Shown one piece after another: positions 1 to 5,857 of a stretch of DNA of 7,464 nucleotides (the first letter of the stretch is position 1; the number at the start of each line of letters is the position of its first letter). The notes beneath the pieces were generated by a model. That model searched no databases, was not told the DNA's origin, and was given only the letters and a program-made list of their open reading frames with translations. This stretch comes from Propionibacteriaceae bacterium (lineage in GTDB: Bacteria; Actinomycetota; Actinomycetes; Propionibacteriales; Propionibacteriaceae), in the NCBI GenBank assembly GCA_025923975.1, contig JAICEV010000167.1, positions 1-7,464 on the forward strand, read 5' to 3'. Made by a program: the position numbers and the translations under genes.

Positions 1-239
1 CGGAGCTCCTGCATTGCGGCCCACGGCCAAACTCCGCCCACTTTTGCGATCAGACCGACAACGTGCCGGTCCTCTGCAGCCTCGTGCAAAGCCCGCAACG
101 TGGGACGGAGCAGCCGGCGACCGCGGGCGCGCAGCCTACCAACAGGATCGTCTGCTTCCGGTGCAACGAGCGGTTCAGTCAGGTCGAGTTCGAGCAACAG
201 CTGCGGCCGTCGGCCGGGAAAGGGAACCATGGGTTCCAC
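1..239 (-). CDS. S49 family peptidase (SppA-like), N-terminal part only, runs off the left edge
   Basis: About 79 residues of the N-terminus are visible; the gene continues beyond base 1. The protein begins MVPFPGRRPQ, followed by LLLELDLTEPL, a DPVGRLRARG stretch, LRALHEAAEDRHVVGLIAKVG and WPWAAMQEL. This order (a LELDLT strand, a basic linker, then a helix of the 'TLRAL..AAxDxxVxGLxAxVGG' type) is how I remember actinobacterial signal peptide peptidase/S49 proteins starting. The family cleaves residual signal peptides or membrane-associated peptides with a Ser-Lys dyad; that catalytic region lies outside the window, so activity cannot be judged. No signal peptide or membrane segment is seen in this part. 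I chose GTG at 239-237 because a GAGGG ribosome-binding site lies 6 bases upstream; ATG at 230-228 is the alternative, and an in-frame stop at 249-251 rules out longer forms. It follows the ParB-like gene by 47 bp on the same strand and may share its transcript. Family assignment is from recognition, not a search. Confidence 0.75.
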   Translation of the reverse strand, partial: MEPMVPFPGRRPQLLLELDLTEPLVAPEADDPVGRLRARGRRLLRPTLRALHEAAEDRHVVGLIAKVGGVWPWAAMQEL

Positions 240-286
240 GGTAGGCCCTCACCGGCTTGTGATCGCAACCGTGCACACCCGCTCGA

Positions 287-954
287 TCAGGCGTTGACCA
301 GCTCCTGCGTCTCCGCTGTGGGAAGACCTTCAGCGGCCTTCCGTAGCCTCCGACGCTCACGTCGCGACAGTCGACGCGGATGGCGAATGTCATAGACCGC
401 GTCCCGGTAGCTCGCGCGCGTTCCTTGCATCCACAGGGCGCGCCGCCGCTGGTACAGCCAGAGGAAGCTGTCGGCCTCGGTGGCACCTTCGTAGGGGCAG
501 CTCAACCCCGCCTCATTCAATGCCCGAAGACCTGGCTGATAGACCTCGGTGAGCCAGCTGTTCCCGAGCTCCTCCGGGCTCGGCAGGCGCCCGAGGCGCT
601 TCGCCAGCTCCCAGCCGGTCGCCAACTTGACGACCTCGGCCTCGATGAACTCCTGGCGCCTCTCATGGGCAAGAGCCACCCGATGATGTCCGTCCGAGAC
701 GAAATACGCCCCACCCACCTCGAAGACTGAGACGGCTGGGAAGTCTCCATTAGGAAACGCGGCTTCCAGGGCACGCATCCGTGCCTCAGAGTCCCGGCGC
801 TGTGAATGAAAGTCACGATCGAACTCACATGCCCGATCGACCGAGCCAATGATCTTCGCGATCGGAATGCTACGGACACCCCCGTACGAGCGCCTTGTCA
901 GCGAAGCCGGTCTGTGACCTCACCGAGGGGTAACAGATAACGAGATCGGCTCAT
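287..954 (-). CDS. ParB-like N-terminal domain protein, reading frame interrupted near base 900
   Basis: The product would be about 222 residues if the frame is joined. A good start is ATG 954-952, with GAGGAGG 9 bases upstream. It encodes MSRSRYLLPLGEVTDRLR and then hits TGA at 900-898. One base back (-1), an open frame runs from CTG 901-899 to the stop at 289-287. It begins LTRRSYGGVRSIPIAKIIGS and continues VDRACEFDRDF, AAFPNGDFPAVSVFEVGGAY, FVSDGHHRVALA and, near the C-terminus, ATEADSFLWLYQRRRALW. The two parts join into what I recognise as one family: 'RRYLLPL.EV..RLR', then 'GVR.IP...I.GS..R..DFDRDF', 'FP.GDFP....Y..G..YFV.DGHHRVA.A' and 'T.AD.FLW..QRRR'. The DGHHR region corresponds to the ParB/Spo0J N-terminal fold. 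Members like this are small stand-alone proteins of unknown role, not chromosome-partition ParB: there is no following helix-turn-helix, and the C-terminus is a basic tail. The downstream ATG at 778-776 would delete the first third of the domain, so it is unlikely to be the native start. Sequencing error, pseudogene, frameshifting and CTG re-initiation all remain possible. Confidence 0.75.
898..903 (-). other. Frame break in the ParB-like gene (CGC-TGA / CTG overlap)
   Basis: In the frame of ATG 954 the codons are CTT CGC TGA. The downstream family-like frame reads CTG ACA AGG, sharing base 901. A single missing base, or a -1 slip, joins the two frames. No canonical X-XXY-YYZ slippery heptamer is present here (the local sequence is CGGCTTCGCTGACA), which argues against classical programmed -1 frameshifting. 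The CTGA overlap does resemble the ATGA/GTGA overlaps used for coupled re-initiation, but with the rare start CTG. Confidence 0.7.
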
Positions 955-1082
955 GAATCTCAGCCTCCTCACCGCTGACAACTTGGTTCAGTTCGTGGAT
1001 CTATTTCGGTTAACACCAGCACTACCGCGTTTGTTTCACGCTTGCGCTGGACGGGGAAACCCGCAGTTCAAATGAAGATGCT
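955..1082. other. Intergenic region between the two-helix protein gene and the ParB-like gene
   Basis: Both flanking genes are on the minus strand. The region holds the ribosome-binding site of the ParB-like gene at its left end and one copy of a short tandem duplication at its right end. Reading the minus strand, only weak hairpins are visible (CGGG-TTTC-CCCG and GCGT-7-ACGC), with no T-run behind them, so I do not call a terminator. No convincing -35/-10 pair was found, so a separate promoter for the ParB-like gene can neither be shown nor excluded. Confidence 0.5.
961..970 (-). promoter_or_regulatory. Ribosome-binding site of the ParB-like gene
   Basis: On the minus strand this reads GAGGAGGCTG, with the GGAGG core placed 9 bases before ATG 954. 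It is the strongest Shine-Dalgarno sequence I noticed in the window. It is the main argument that translation starts here, upstream of the frame break, and not at the internal ATG 778. Confidence 0.65.
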
Positions 1083-1097
1083 TCAAATGAAAGATGC
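1067..1097. repeat. Short tandem duplication spanning the stop of the two-helix protein gene
   Basis: Two adjacent copies, TTCAAATGAAGATGC (1067-1081) and TTCAAATGAAAGATGC (1082-1097), differ by one A. The right copy encodes the C-terminal residues ASFI and the TGA stop of the minus-strand gene; the left copy lies just after the stop. The one-base difference means the left copy is not in the same reading phase. Confidence 0.85.
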
Positions 1098-1550
1098 TTC
1101 TTGGACACACGCGGCGTACTCAGTCGCCACCTGTTTGGGCGTCAGCTGCCCAGTCAACCGACCGGCATCGAGGACTTCGAGCCTGGCCTTCACGTTTTCG
1201 GCGCGGGCAACATGCTCGTCAACGTTGTTGGATTTCAGTATCTGAGTCGCGATTGCCGCGGCGAGGGAACAGATGGCAGCTCCAGCGCACAGGATCTGCC
1301 AGGCAGGCGATGTTAAGCCGAAGGATGCATTCAGCCAGTCTGCAAAATTCTGTCCGCCAAGCGCAGGGGAAGCGGTCAATGCGGTCGCCACTGCCCCCGC
1401 CACGATCGCTAGGTTGAGCAGGCGCCGCTGTCGCGCCCGTGCGTGCATCAAGTAGGTCGCTACTTTGTCCTGAGTTCGTCTGATCAGAATTGACAAGTCG
1501 CCGACCGGTGCTCCATTGAGGCCTTCAGCGGCAGACTCTTCGTCGGACAT
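1083..1550 (-). CDS. Small protein with two predicted membrane helices, possibly SLATT-like
   Basis: The product is 155 residues: an acidic N-terminus (MSDEESAAEG), an amphipathic helix at about 18-43 ending in the basic run HARARQRR, a first membrane helix at about 44-64 (LLNLAIVAGAVATALTA), a loop with aromatics (FADWLNASFG), a second membrane helix at about 83-103 (WQILCAGAAICSLAAAIATQI), and a long helical cytoplasmic tail (KSNNVDEHVARAENVKARLE) ending EASFI. Two close transmembrane helices followed by a conserved helical tail match the general layout of SLATT-type proteins, which are predicted pore-forming partners in bacterial conflict systems. I cannot confirm this by motif, so the function is unknown. 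AAGGAG lies 6 bases before ATG 1550, with ATG 1553 just upstream, which makes these the likely starts. The open frame extends further upstream into the end of the exporter gene, but those codons read as an out-of-frame shadow. It lies 79 bp behind the ABC exporter on the same strand, so co-transcription is likely. Confidence 0.7.
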   Translation of the reverse strand: MSDEESAAEGLNGAPVGDLSILIRRTQDKVATYLMHARARQRRLLNLAIVAGAVATALTASPALGGQNFADWLNASFGLTSPAWQILCAGAAICSLAAAIATQILKSNNVDEHVARAENVKARLEVLDAGRLTGQLTPKQVATEYAACVQEASFI

Positions 1551-1629
1551 CATGAACTCCTTGAGCAACCGGTTAGCCAAGATTACCGACTGATCGATAT
1601 CCGCAGCCAAGGCGTTGCGGGCGGCCTCT

Positions 1630-3483
1630 CTAATCCAGGACGCTATCCACCGAGTACGCCGATGCCTGCAGATGGAACAGTTCGGCGTACTGACCACCGA
1701 GTGCCACCAGCTCATCGTGGCTGCCCTGCTCCACGACCCGTCCATGATCAAGAACGTAGATGCGGTCAGCCGTCCGGACGGTGGAGAACCGGTGGGAGAT
1801 GATCAAGGCGCTGCGGCCCCGCAGCACCTCGTGCAGCGAGGAGAACAGCTCGTACTCCGCCCGCGCATCAAGTGCAGCCGTCGGTTCGTCGATGATCACC
1901 AACGGCGCGCTGCGATAGAACGCGCGCGCGATTGCGACCTTCTGCCATTGCCCGCCAGAGAGCTCGTGTCCGCCGACGAATCGGCGCGACAGCGGTGTCT
2001 GGTATCCGGAGGGGAGCGCCGATAGGAACGAGTCGGCATCCGCGAGCCGGGCCGCCTCGCGGACAGCTGCATGATAAATCTCGTCGTCAGGTCGGGCCAC
2101 CGCAATGTTCTCCTCGGCGGACAGCGCGTATTTGACGTAGTCCTGGAAGATGATCGCGACACGCTCTCGGAAAAGGTCTGGCCGGAAGGTGCGTACGTCG
2201 GTGCCATCCCACCTGACCGCGCCGCTGCCCGGCTCGTACAGGCCGGCCATAACCTTGGCCAGCGTGGTCTTGCCGGAACCGTTCTCACCAACAAGTGCAA
2301 CCACCTCACCGTGGTTGATCTCGATGCTGGCGGCTTGTAGAGCGAGTTGGCTGCGACCCGGATAAGAGAAGCTCACGGCGTCGGCCCGAATGCGATGGAA
2401 GTCCGCCGGGGGCGCAATCTCTCGCGACCCGCCTTCTGCGGCCGGGGCTAGTGTCAGGAAGCCATCCAGGTCGTCAATGAATGATCCCGACTCGAAGATT
2501 GCTTGTACGCCATTGAGTCCGGACTGCACCTGACCCGCCAGGAGCCGGATCGCGACCAGGGCGGCAGCGGCCTCAGCGATGCCGAGGCGGCTCGTGGAGA
2601 TCAACCATGCCAGCAAGAAAAGGGTCAGCGCCAAGAGAATGGCTGAGCCGAGGCTGCCGAGCGCACCGAGCCGTGACCGATGCCAGAGGTGTTGTGCAAG
2701 ATCACGGAGGTAGTCGGCGTACAAGGTGTTCAGCCGTTGGCCGAAGTTGCGTGCGAGGCCGAACGCCCGAACTTCCTTGGCTTCATCCCGGCCGGTCTGT
2801 ACCCAGGTCAGGTAGCCCCGCAGTCGCATCGATTGCGTCTGCCGCGCCAGGAAGTCTGACTCCAGCTGGCTCTGCCGCCGGCTGGTGAGCAATACCGGCA
2901 CGCCACCCACCAAGAGCAGCGGGAGCAAGGTGGGATGGATGAGCACGATCGTGACCACCAAGGCAGCGCTCGCGGCCACCGCCCCGATAGTCGCCACCAA
3001 GCCATAGGTGATCTGGTAGGGACGTGTCTGCGCATTGGCCTGAACACGCTGCAGGCGATCGTAGAACCTGGCTGATTCGAACTTCCGCAAGTCGACTCGG
3101 GTGGCAACTCGCAGGACGCGCTTCCACATGACGGCGACCACGAGCTCGCCCGCGTAGCGCCAAAGCCCCACCTGGACGGAGGCGATAACAGCCGTGACGG
3201 CCGTTAACCCAGCCAGCAGCATGACTGGTTGTACCAGCCGCCAAAGATCTCCGGCGATGGCCGTGATCTGCAGGAGTGCTGTCAGGGCCAGCTGCACCGC
3301 GATGATCTGCAGGGCAAGGGCAATCGCATTCAGCAGCTGCAGCCCGATCAACGCGAGAAATGGCCGGCGGGCAGACTGCCAGACCATGGACAAGCTGCGA
3401 GCCATCAGGCGAGTGAGCCGGCCTACCGATTTCCGCTGGTCCTGCGCTGGGGTCGCGAGGTCCATCGGGTCGATTTCACTCAC
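1630..3483 (-). CDS. ABC transporter, exporter-type fused permease/ATPase half-transporter
   Basis: The product has 617 residues, normal for a half-transporter that works as a dimer in the cytoplasmic membrane. The N-terminal two thirds is the membrane domain, with hydrophobic segments at about 41-74, 84-106, 160-182, 184-200, 272-296 and 300-322. The C-terminal ATPase has every catalytic element: A-loop region SFSYPG (371-376), Walker A GENGSGKTT (399-407), Q-loop FQD with Q447, signature LSGGQ (508-512), Walker B LVIIDEP (528-534, catalytic E533), D-loop AALDA and the switch histidine H564 in ISHR. It should therefore be ATP-competent. The substrate cannot be read from sequence; lipids, peptides and drugs are all known for this class. 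I see no peptidase or substrate-binding domain, so it is an exporter and not an importer. The start is GTG 3483, with ATG 3465 (residue 7) as the alternative; neither has a clear Shine-Dalgarno sequence. It is divergent from the EF-G-like gene and precedes the two-helix protein. Confidence 0.93.
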   Translation of the reverse strand: MSEIDPMDLATPAQDQRKSVGRLTRLMARSLSMVWQSARRPFLALIGLQLLNAIALALQIIAVQLALTALLQITAIAGDLWRLVQPVMLLAGLTAVTAVIASVQVGLWRYAGELVVAVMWKRVLRVATRVDLRKFESARFYDRLQRVQANAQTRPYQITYGLVATIGAVAASAALVVTIVLIHPTLLPLLLVGGVPVLLTSRRQSQLESDFLARQTQSMRLRGYLTWVQTGRDEAKEVRAFGLARNFGQRLNTLYADYLRDLAQHLWHRSRLGALGSLGSAILLALTLFLLAWLISTSRLGIAEAAAALVAIRLLAGQVQSGLNGVQAIFESGSFIDDLDGFLTLAPAAEGGSREIAPPADFHRIRADAVSFSYPGRSQLALQAASIEINHGEVVALVGENGSGKTTLAKVMAGLYEPGSGAVRWDGTDVRTFRPDLFRERVAIIFQDYVKYALSAEENIAVARPDDEIYHAAVREAARLADADSFLSALPSGYQTPLSRRFVGGHELSGGQWQKVAIARAFYRSAPLVIIDEPTAALDARAEYELFSSLHEVLRGRSALIISHRFSTVRTADRIYVLDHGRVVEQGSHDELVALGGQYAELFHLQASAYSVDSVLD

Positions 3484-3489
3484 GGTTGC

Positions 3490-3495
3490 ATCGTA
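3490..3495 (-). promoter_or_regulatory. Possible -10 element of a leaderless transcript for the ABC exporter
   Basis: On the minus strand this reads TACGAT, fitting the actinobacterial TANNNT -10 pattern. It ends 6 bases before the GTG at 3483, so transcription would begin at about the start codon. Together with the missing Shine-Dalgarno sequence this suggests a leaderless mRNA. No good -35 box is seen, so this is tentative. Confidence 0.3.
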
Positions 3496-3587
3496 GGGTT
3501 GCTGGAACGCGTACGTGGGGAGTTACGACGAAGCCAGACAGTGCTACGGAAGCGATTTGTGCGCGGCATAACGGGAAAGGGTGAGGA

Positions 3588-5681
3588 ATGGGCAACGGAG
3601 CCGATATGGGTCGCCAACACGGACCACGGTCGCCGGAACAGATCCGTAATGTCGTGCTGGTAGGTCCGGCGGGCGTTGGCAAGACCACGCTCTTCGAGCG
3701 GTTGATAGCAGCGCGCGTCCCGGGCCGCCACCAAAGGGGTGAGCCCGCGTCGTCGCAGTCGCTCGGTGCTGCGTCAATCGTCAGCGGCGACCTGACAATC
3801 AACCTCCTGGATACGCCCGGCAACCCGGACTTTGTCGGCGAAGTGCGGGCCGGCTTGCGAGCGGCCGACGCCGTCTTGTTCGTGGTATCGGCGAGTGATG
3901 AGATCGACGATGCGACCCGTTTCCTGTGGCGGGAATGTGAGTCCAGCAATATGCCTCGGGCGATTGCGGTGACCAAGCTGGAGCAGTCCCGGGCTGACTT
4001 CGACGAGACGATTGCGCGCTGTCGGCGGATCTTCGGCGACGTGCAGCCGGTTGGCGCGCCACTGGTCGAGGATGGTCATGTCACCGGCGCAATCAACCTG
4101 CTGCGGCGTAGCGTCACCGACTATCGCAGCGGCGAGCCGACCTCACGTGAGCCTGATGAAACAGAAGCCGCGATCATCGAGGAGCACTGGGACCCGTTGA
4201 TCGAATCGATCATCGAGGAATCCGAGGACGAGACGCTGCTCGACCGGCATCTCAGCGGCGAACCAATCGATCTCGACCTCGTTTTGCCCGATCTGCGGGC
4301 CGCCGTCGCTACCGGGCGGTTCTTCCCGATCATTCCGGCGCACGCTCCAACCGGGATGGGCATTGAGGGCCTGCTCGAGCTGTTCGAGCAGGGGTTCCCC
4401 TCGCCTGCGTCGGCGCCGCTGCCGAAGGTCTACAAGCCAAGCGGCGAGTCGTTCAGCGCGGTGAGCTGCGATCCGGATGGTCCGCTGGTCGCCGAGGTGG
4501 TACGGACAACCAGCGACCCGTTTGTCGGCCGGCTCTCGCTGGTCCGGGTCTTCTCCGGCACTCTCAGTCCTGACACTCCGCTGCATGTGTCTGGTCATCT
4601 GCAGCAGTTCGCACCTCACCATGTCGACGCCCATCCGAACCACGACAGCGATGATCGCGTTGGGCCGCTCTCGTCGCCGCTCGGAGACGAGACGAGGCCC
4701 AAGCCGTACGCAATTGCCGGTGATCTTGTCCTGGTGTCCAAATTGGCCGCTGCGGAAACTTCCGACACGCTGTCCAACAAGGCGCAGCCAGCCCTCGTCG
4801 AGCCCTGGCTGCTGCCCGAGCCGCTGCTACCGGTAGCTGTTCATGCCACAACCCGAGGTGATGAGGAGAAGATGGCGTCGGCGCTGCAGCGGCTGGTGGC
4901 CGAAGACGTCACCATGCGACTGGAGCACAATGCCGAGACTCATCAGGTTGTCATCTGGGCGATGGGGCCGGCGCACGTGGAGAAACTGCTCACTGCGCTC
5001 CGGGAGAACTGGCACATCCAGGTTCAGGTGGAGCCGGTGCGTACCTCGCTCCGCGAGACCTTCATCCGTCCCATCACGGCGCAGGGCCGACTCGTCAAGC
5101 AGTCCGGCGGACATGGTCAGTACGCGGTCTGCATGATGGAGATCGAGCCGCTGGAACGCGGCGCTGGGTTCGAGTTCACCGAGCGCGTAGTCGGTGGAGC
5201 GGTGCCGCGGCAGTTCATTCCGTCGGTGGAGAAAGGGGTCCGCAACCAGCTGTCAAAGGGTGTGCTTGCCGGTTATCCCCTCGTCGACCTCCGGGTGACG
5301 CTGGTCGACGGCAAGGCGCATTCGGTCGACTCCTCTGATATGGCCTTTCAAACGGCAGGGGCGATTGCTCTCCGCGAGGCGGCCAATGAGTCGACCGTTG
5401 CCCTGCTGGAGCCAATCGACAAGGTGGAGATTACGGTTGCCGACGACTCGGTCGGGGCTGTGCTGGCGGACCTGCGCGGCCGCCGGGGTCAGGTACATGG
5501 CACGGAGACGTCCGACATTCAGGGGTACGCCATCATCCACGCGGAGGTACCGGCACATGAGCTGTCCCGGTATCCCATCGACCTGCGCTCGGTTTCTCAC
5601 GGCACCGGCACCTTCAAGCGCTCGTTCGTGCGCTACGACTACATGCCAGCCGCGTTAGCTCGAGAAGTCATCTCCGCCTGA
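3588..5681 (+). CDS. Elongation factor G-like protein, EF-G2 type (FusA2-like translational GTPase)
   Basis: The product has 697 residues and the full EF-G domain plan. The G domain has P-loop GPAGVGKTT (26-34), G3 DTPG (75-78) with FVGEVRAGLRAADAVLFVV after it, and TKLE (129-132) at the G4 position. Domain II covers about 293-400 (VSCDPDGPLVAEVVRTTSDP, GRLSLVRVFSGTL), domain III about 410-485, domain IV about 486-605 (KQSGGHGQYAV, GGAVPRQFIPSVEKGVR, VDLRVTLVDG) and domain V to the end (GAVLADLRGRRGQV, DLRSVSHGTG). The ESEDETLLDR and SCDPDGPL motifs are typical of the actinobacterial EF-G2 subgroup (M. tuberculosis FusA2 type) rather than the essential FusA. The role of this subgroup is unsettled; ribosome binding is expected, and true translocase activity is doubtful. 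Oddities: the stretch from P-loop to DTPG (T34 to D75) is shorter than I expect for EF-G2, and G4 ends in Glu instead of Asp. Start ATG 3588 has AAAGGG 6 bases upstream; ATG 3606, behind CGGAG, is an alternative. No str-operon neighbours (rpsL, rpsG, tuf) flank it. Confidence 0.92.
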   Translation: MGNGADMGRQHGPRSPEQIRNVVLVGPAGVGKTTLFERLIAARVPGRHQRGEPASSQSLGAASIVSGDLTINLLDTPGNPDFVGEVRAGLRAADAVLFVVSASDEIDDATRFLWRECESSNMPRAIAVTKLEQSRADFDETIARCRRIFGDVQPVGAPLVEDGHVTGAINLLRRSVTDYRSGEPTSREPDETEAAIIEEHWDPLIESIIEESEDETLLDRHLSGEPIDLDLVLPDLRAAVATGRFFPIIPAHAPTGMGIEGLLELFEQGFPSPASAPLPKVYKPSGESFSAVSCDPDGPLVAEVVRTTSDPFVGRLSLVRVFSGTLSPDTPLHVSGHLQQFAPHHVDAHPNHDSDDRVGPLSSPLGDETRPKPYAIAGDLVLVSKLAAAETSDTLSNKAQPALVEPWLLPEPLLPVAVHATTRGDEEKMASALQRLVAEDVTMRLEHNAETHQVVIWAMGPAHVEKLLTALRENWHIQVQVEPVRTSLRETFIRPITAQGRLVKQSGGHGQYAVCMMEIEPLERGAGFEFTERVVGGAVPRQFIPSVEKGVRNQLSKGVLAGYPLVDLRVTLVDGKAHSVDSSDMAFQTAGAIALREAANESTVALLEPIDKVEITVADDSVGAVLADLRGRRGQVHGTETSDIQGYAIIHAEVPAHELSRYPIDLRSVSHGTGTFKRSFVRYDYMPAALAREVISA

Positions 5682-5728
5682 GCTTATTGCTTACAGGATA
5701 GAAAATCTCCACAACCGGCTGATCTTGG

Positions 5729-5752
5729 GAGCTGGCCAAGCTGGCTCACTTT
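5729..5752 (+). terminator. Probable weak intrinsic terminator after the EF-G-like gene
   Basis: GAGCTGGC (5729-5736), loop CAA, then GCTGGCTC (5740-5747) form an 8-bp stem with two G-U wobbles, followed by ACTTTTC. It starts 47 bases after the EF-G-like stop codon. The U-run is short, so termination may be partial and some transcript could reach the sigma gene. Confidence 0.5.
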
Positions 5753-5782
5753 TCGGCCCGCAAGTGCTTCTCATTCAGCGGT

Positions 5783-5802
5783 ATCCGTGGTTTAGTACGG
5801 AT
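5783..5802. repeat. Inverted repeat upstream of the sigma factor gene, possible operator
   Basis: ATCCGT (5783-5788) and ACGGAT (5797-5802) are perfect 6-bp arms around the 8-base spacer GGTTTAGT. The centre-to-centre distance is 14 bases, compatible with a dimeric repressor site, but it could equally be a small RNA hairpin. It lies about 55-75 bases before the sigma start codon, where a promoter would be expected. No confident -35/-10 pair was recognised here. Confidence 0.35.
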
Positions 5803-5812
5803 GTGGCCGAGA

Positions 5813-5856
5813 AGCGCGCCACGATCTGATGTTTCATTCCGAAAGGGTGGCGCGCT
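5813..5856 (+). promoter_or_regulatory. Ten-base-pair hairpin enclosing the ribosome-binding site of the sigma factor gene
   Basis: AGCGCGCCAC (5813-5822) is perfectly complementary to GTGGCGCGCT (5847-5856), with a 24-base loop. The 3' arm ends one base before ATG 5858, and the purine-rich ribosome-binding sequence AAAGGGTGG (5842-5850) sits partly in the loop and partly in the 3' arm. In the folded RNA the start region would be shielded, which suggests translational control of the sigma factor. That use is inferred; the base pairing is seen directly. Confidence 0.55.
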
Positions 5857-5857
5857 C

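Noticed and set aside
63..395. Plus-strand open frame of 110 codons with a CFRCNERF stretch
   Set aside because: It lies opposite two minus-strand genes with recognisable families (S49-like and ParB-like), and a single C-x-x-C is not enough to support a zinc-binding protein.
517..879. Minus-strand open frame of 120 codons starting at GTG 879
   Set aside because: It is in the same phase as ATG 954 but lies beyond the TGA. Its product is an arginine/serine-rich shadow of the ParB-like frame, with no family resemblance.
1551..1751. N-terminal extension of the two-helix protein to 222 residues
   Set aside because: The extension overlaps the conserved end of the exporter in another frame and is rich in W/R/S, while AAGGAG before ATG 1550 gives a clear internal start.
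3504..3530. GGAAC-N17-CGACG, resembling an ECF sigma promoter
   Set aside because: Such short matches are common in GC-rich DNA, the -10 part is off consensus, and no ECF sigma factor is present in the window.
3554..3578. GATTT-N14-GGGAAA, resembling a SigB/SigF promoter before the EF-G-like gene
   Set aside because: The -35 and -10 matches are both imperfect, and the start point would fall at the ATG 3588, so it would work only if translation begins at 3606.
3476..3976. Minus-strand 166-codon open frame opposite the EF-G-like gene
   Set aside because: It is the antisense shadow of a gene with strong family motifs, made by the GC-rich codon bias.
4143..4643. Minus-strand 166-codon open frame inside the EF-G-like gene
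   Set aside because: It is an antisense shadow with low-complexity composition (R/E/Q-rich), no recognisable domain and no independent start signal.
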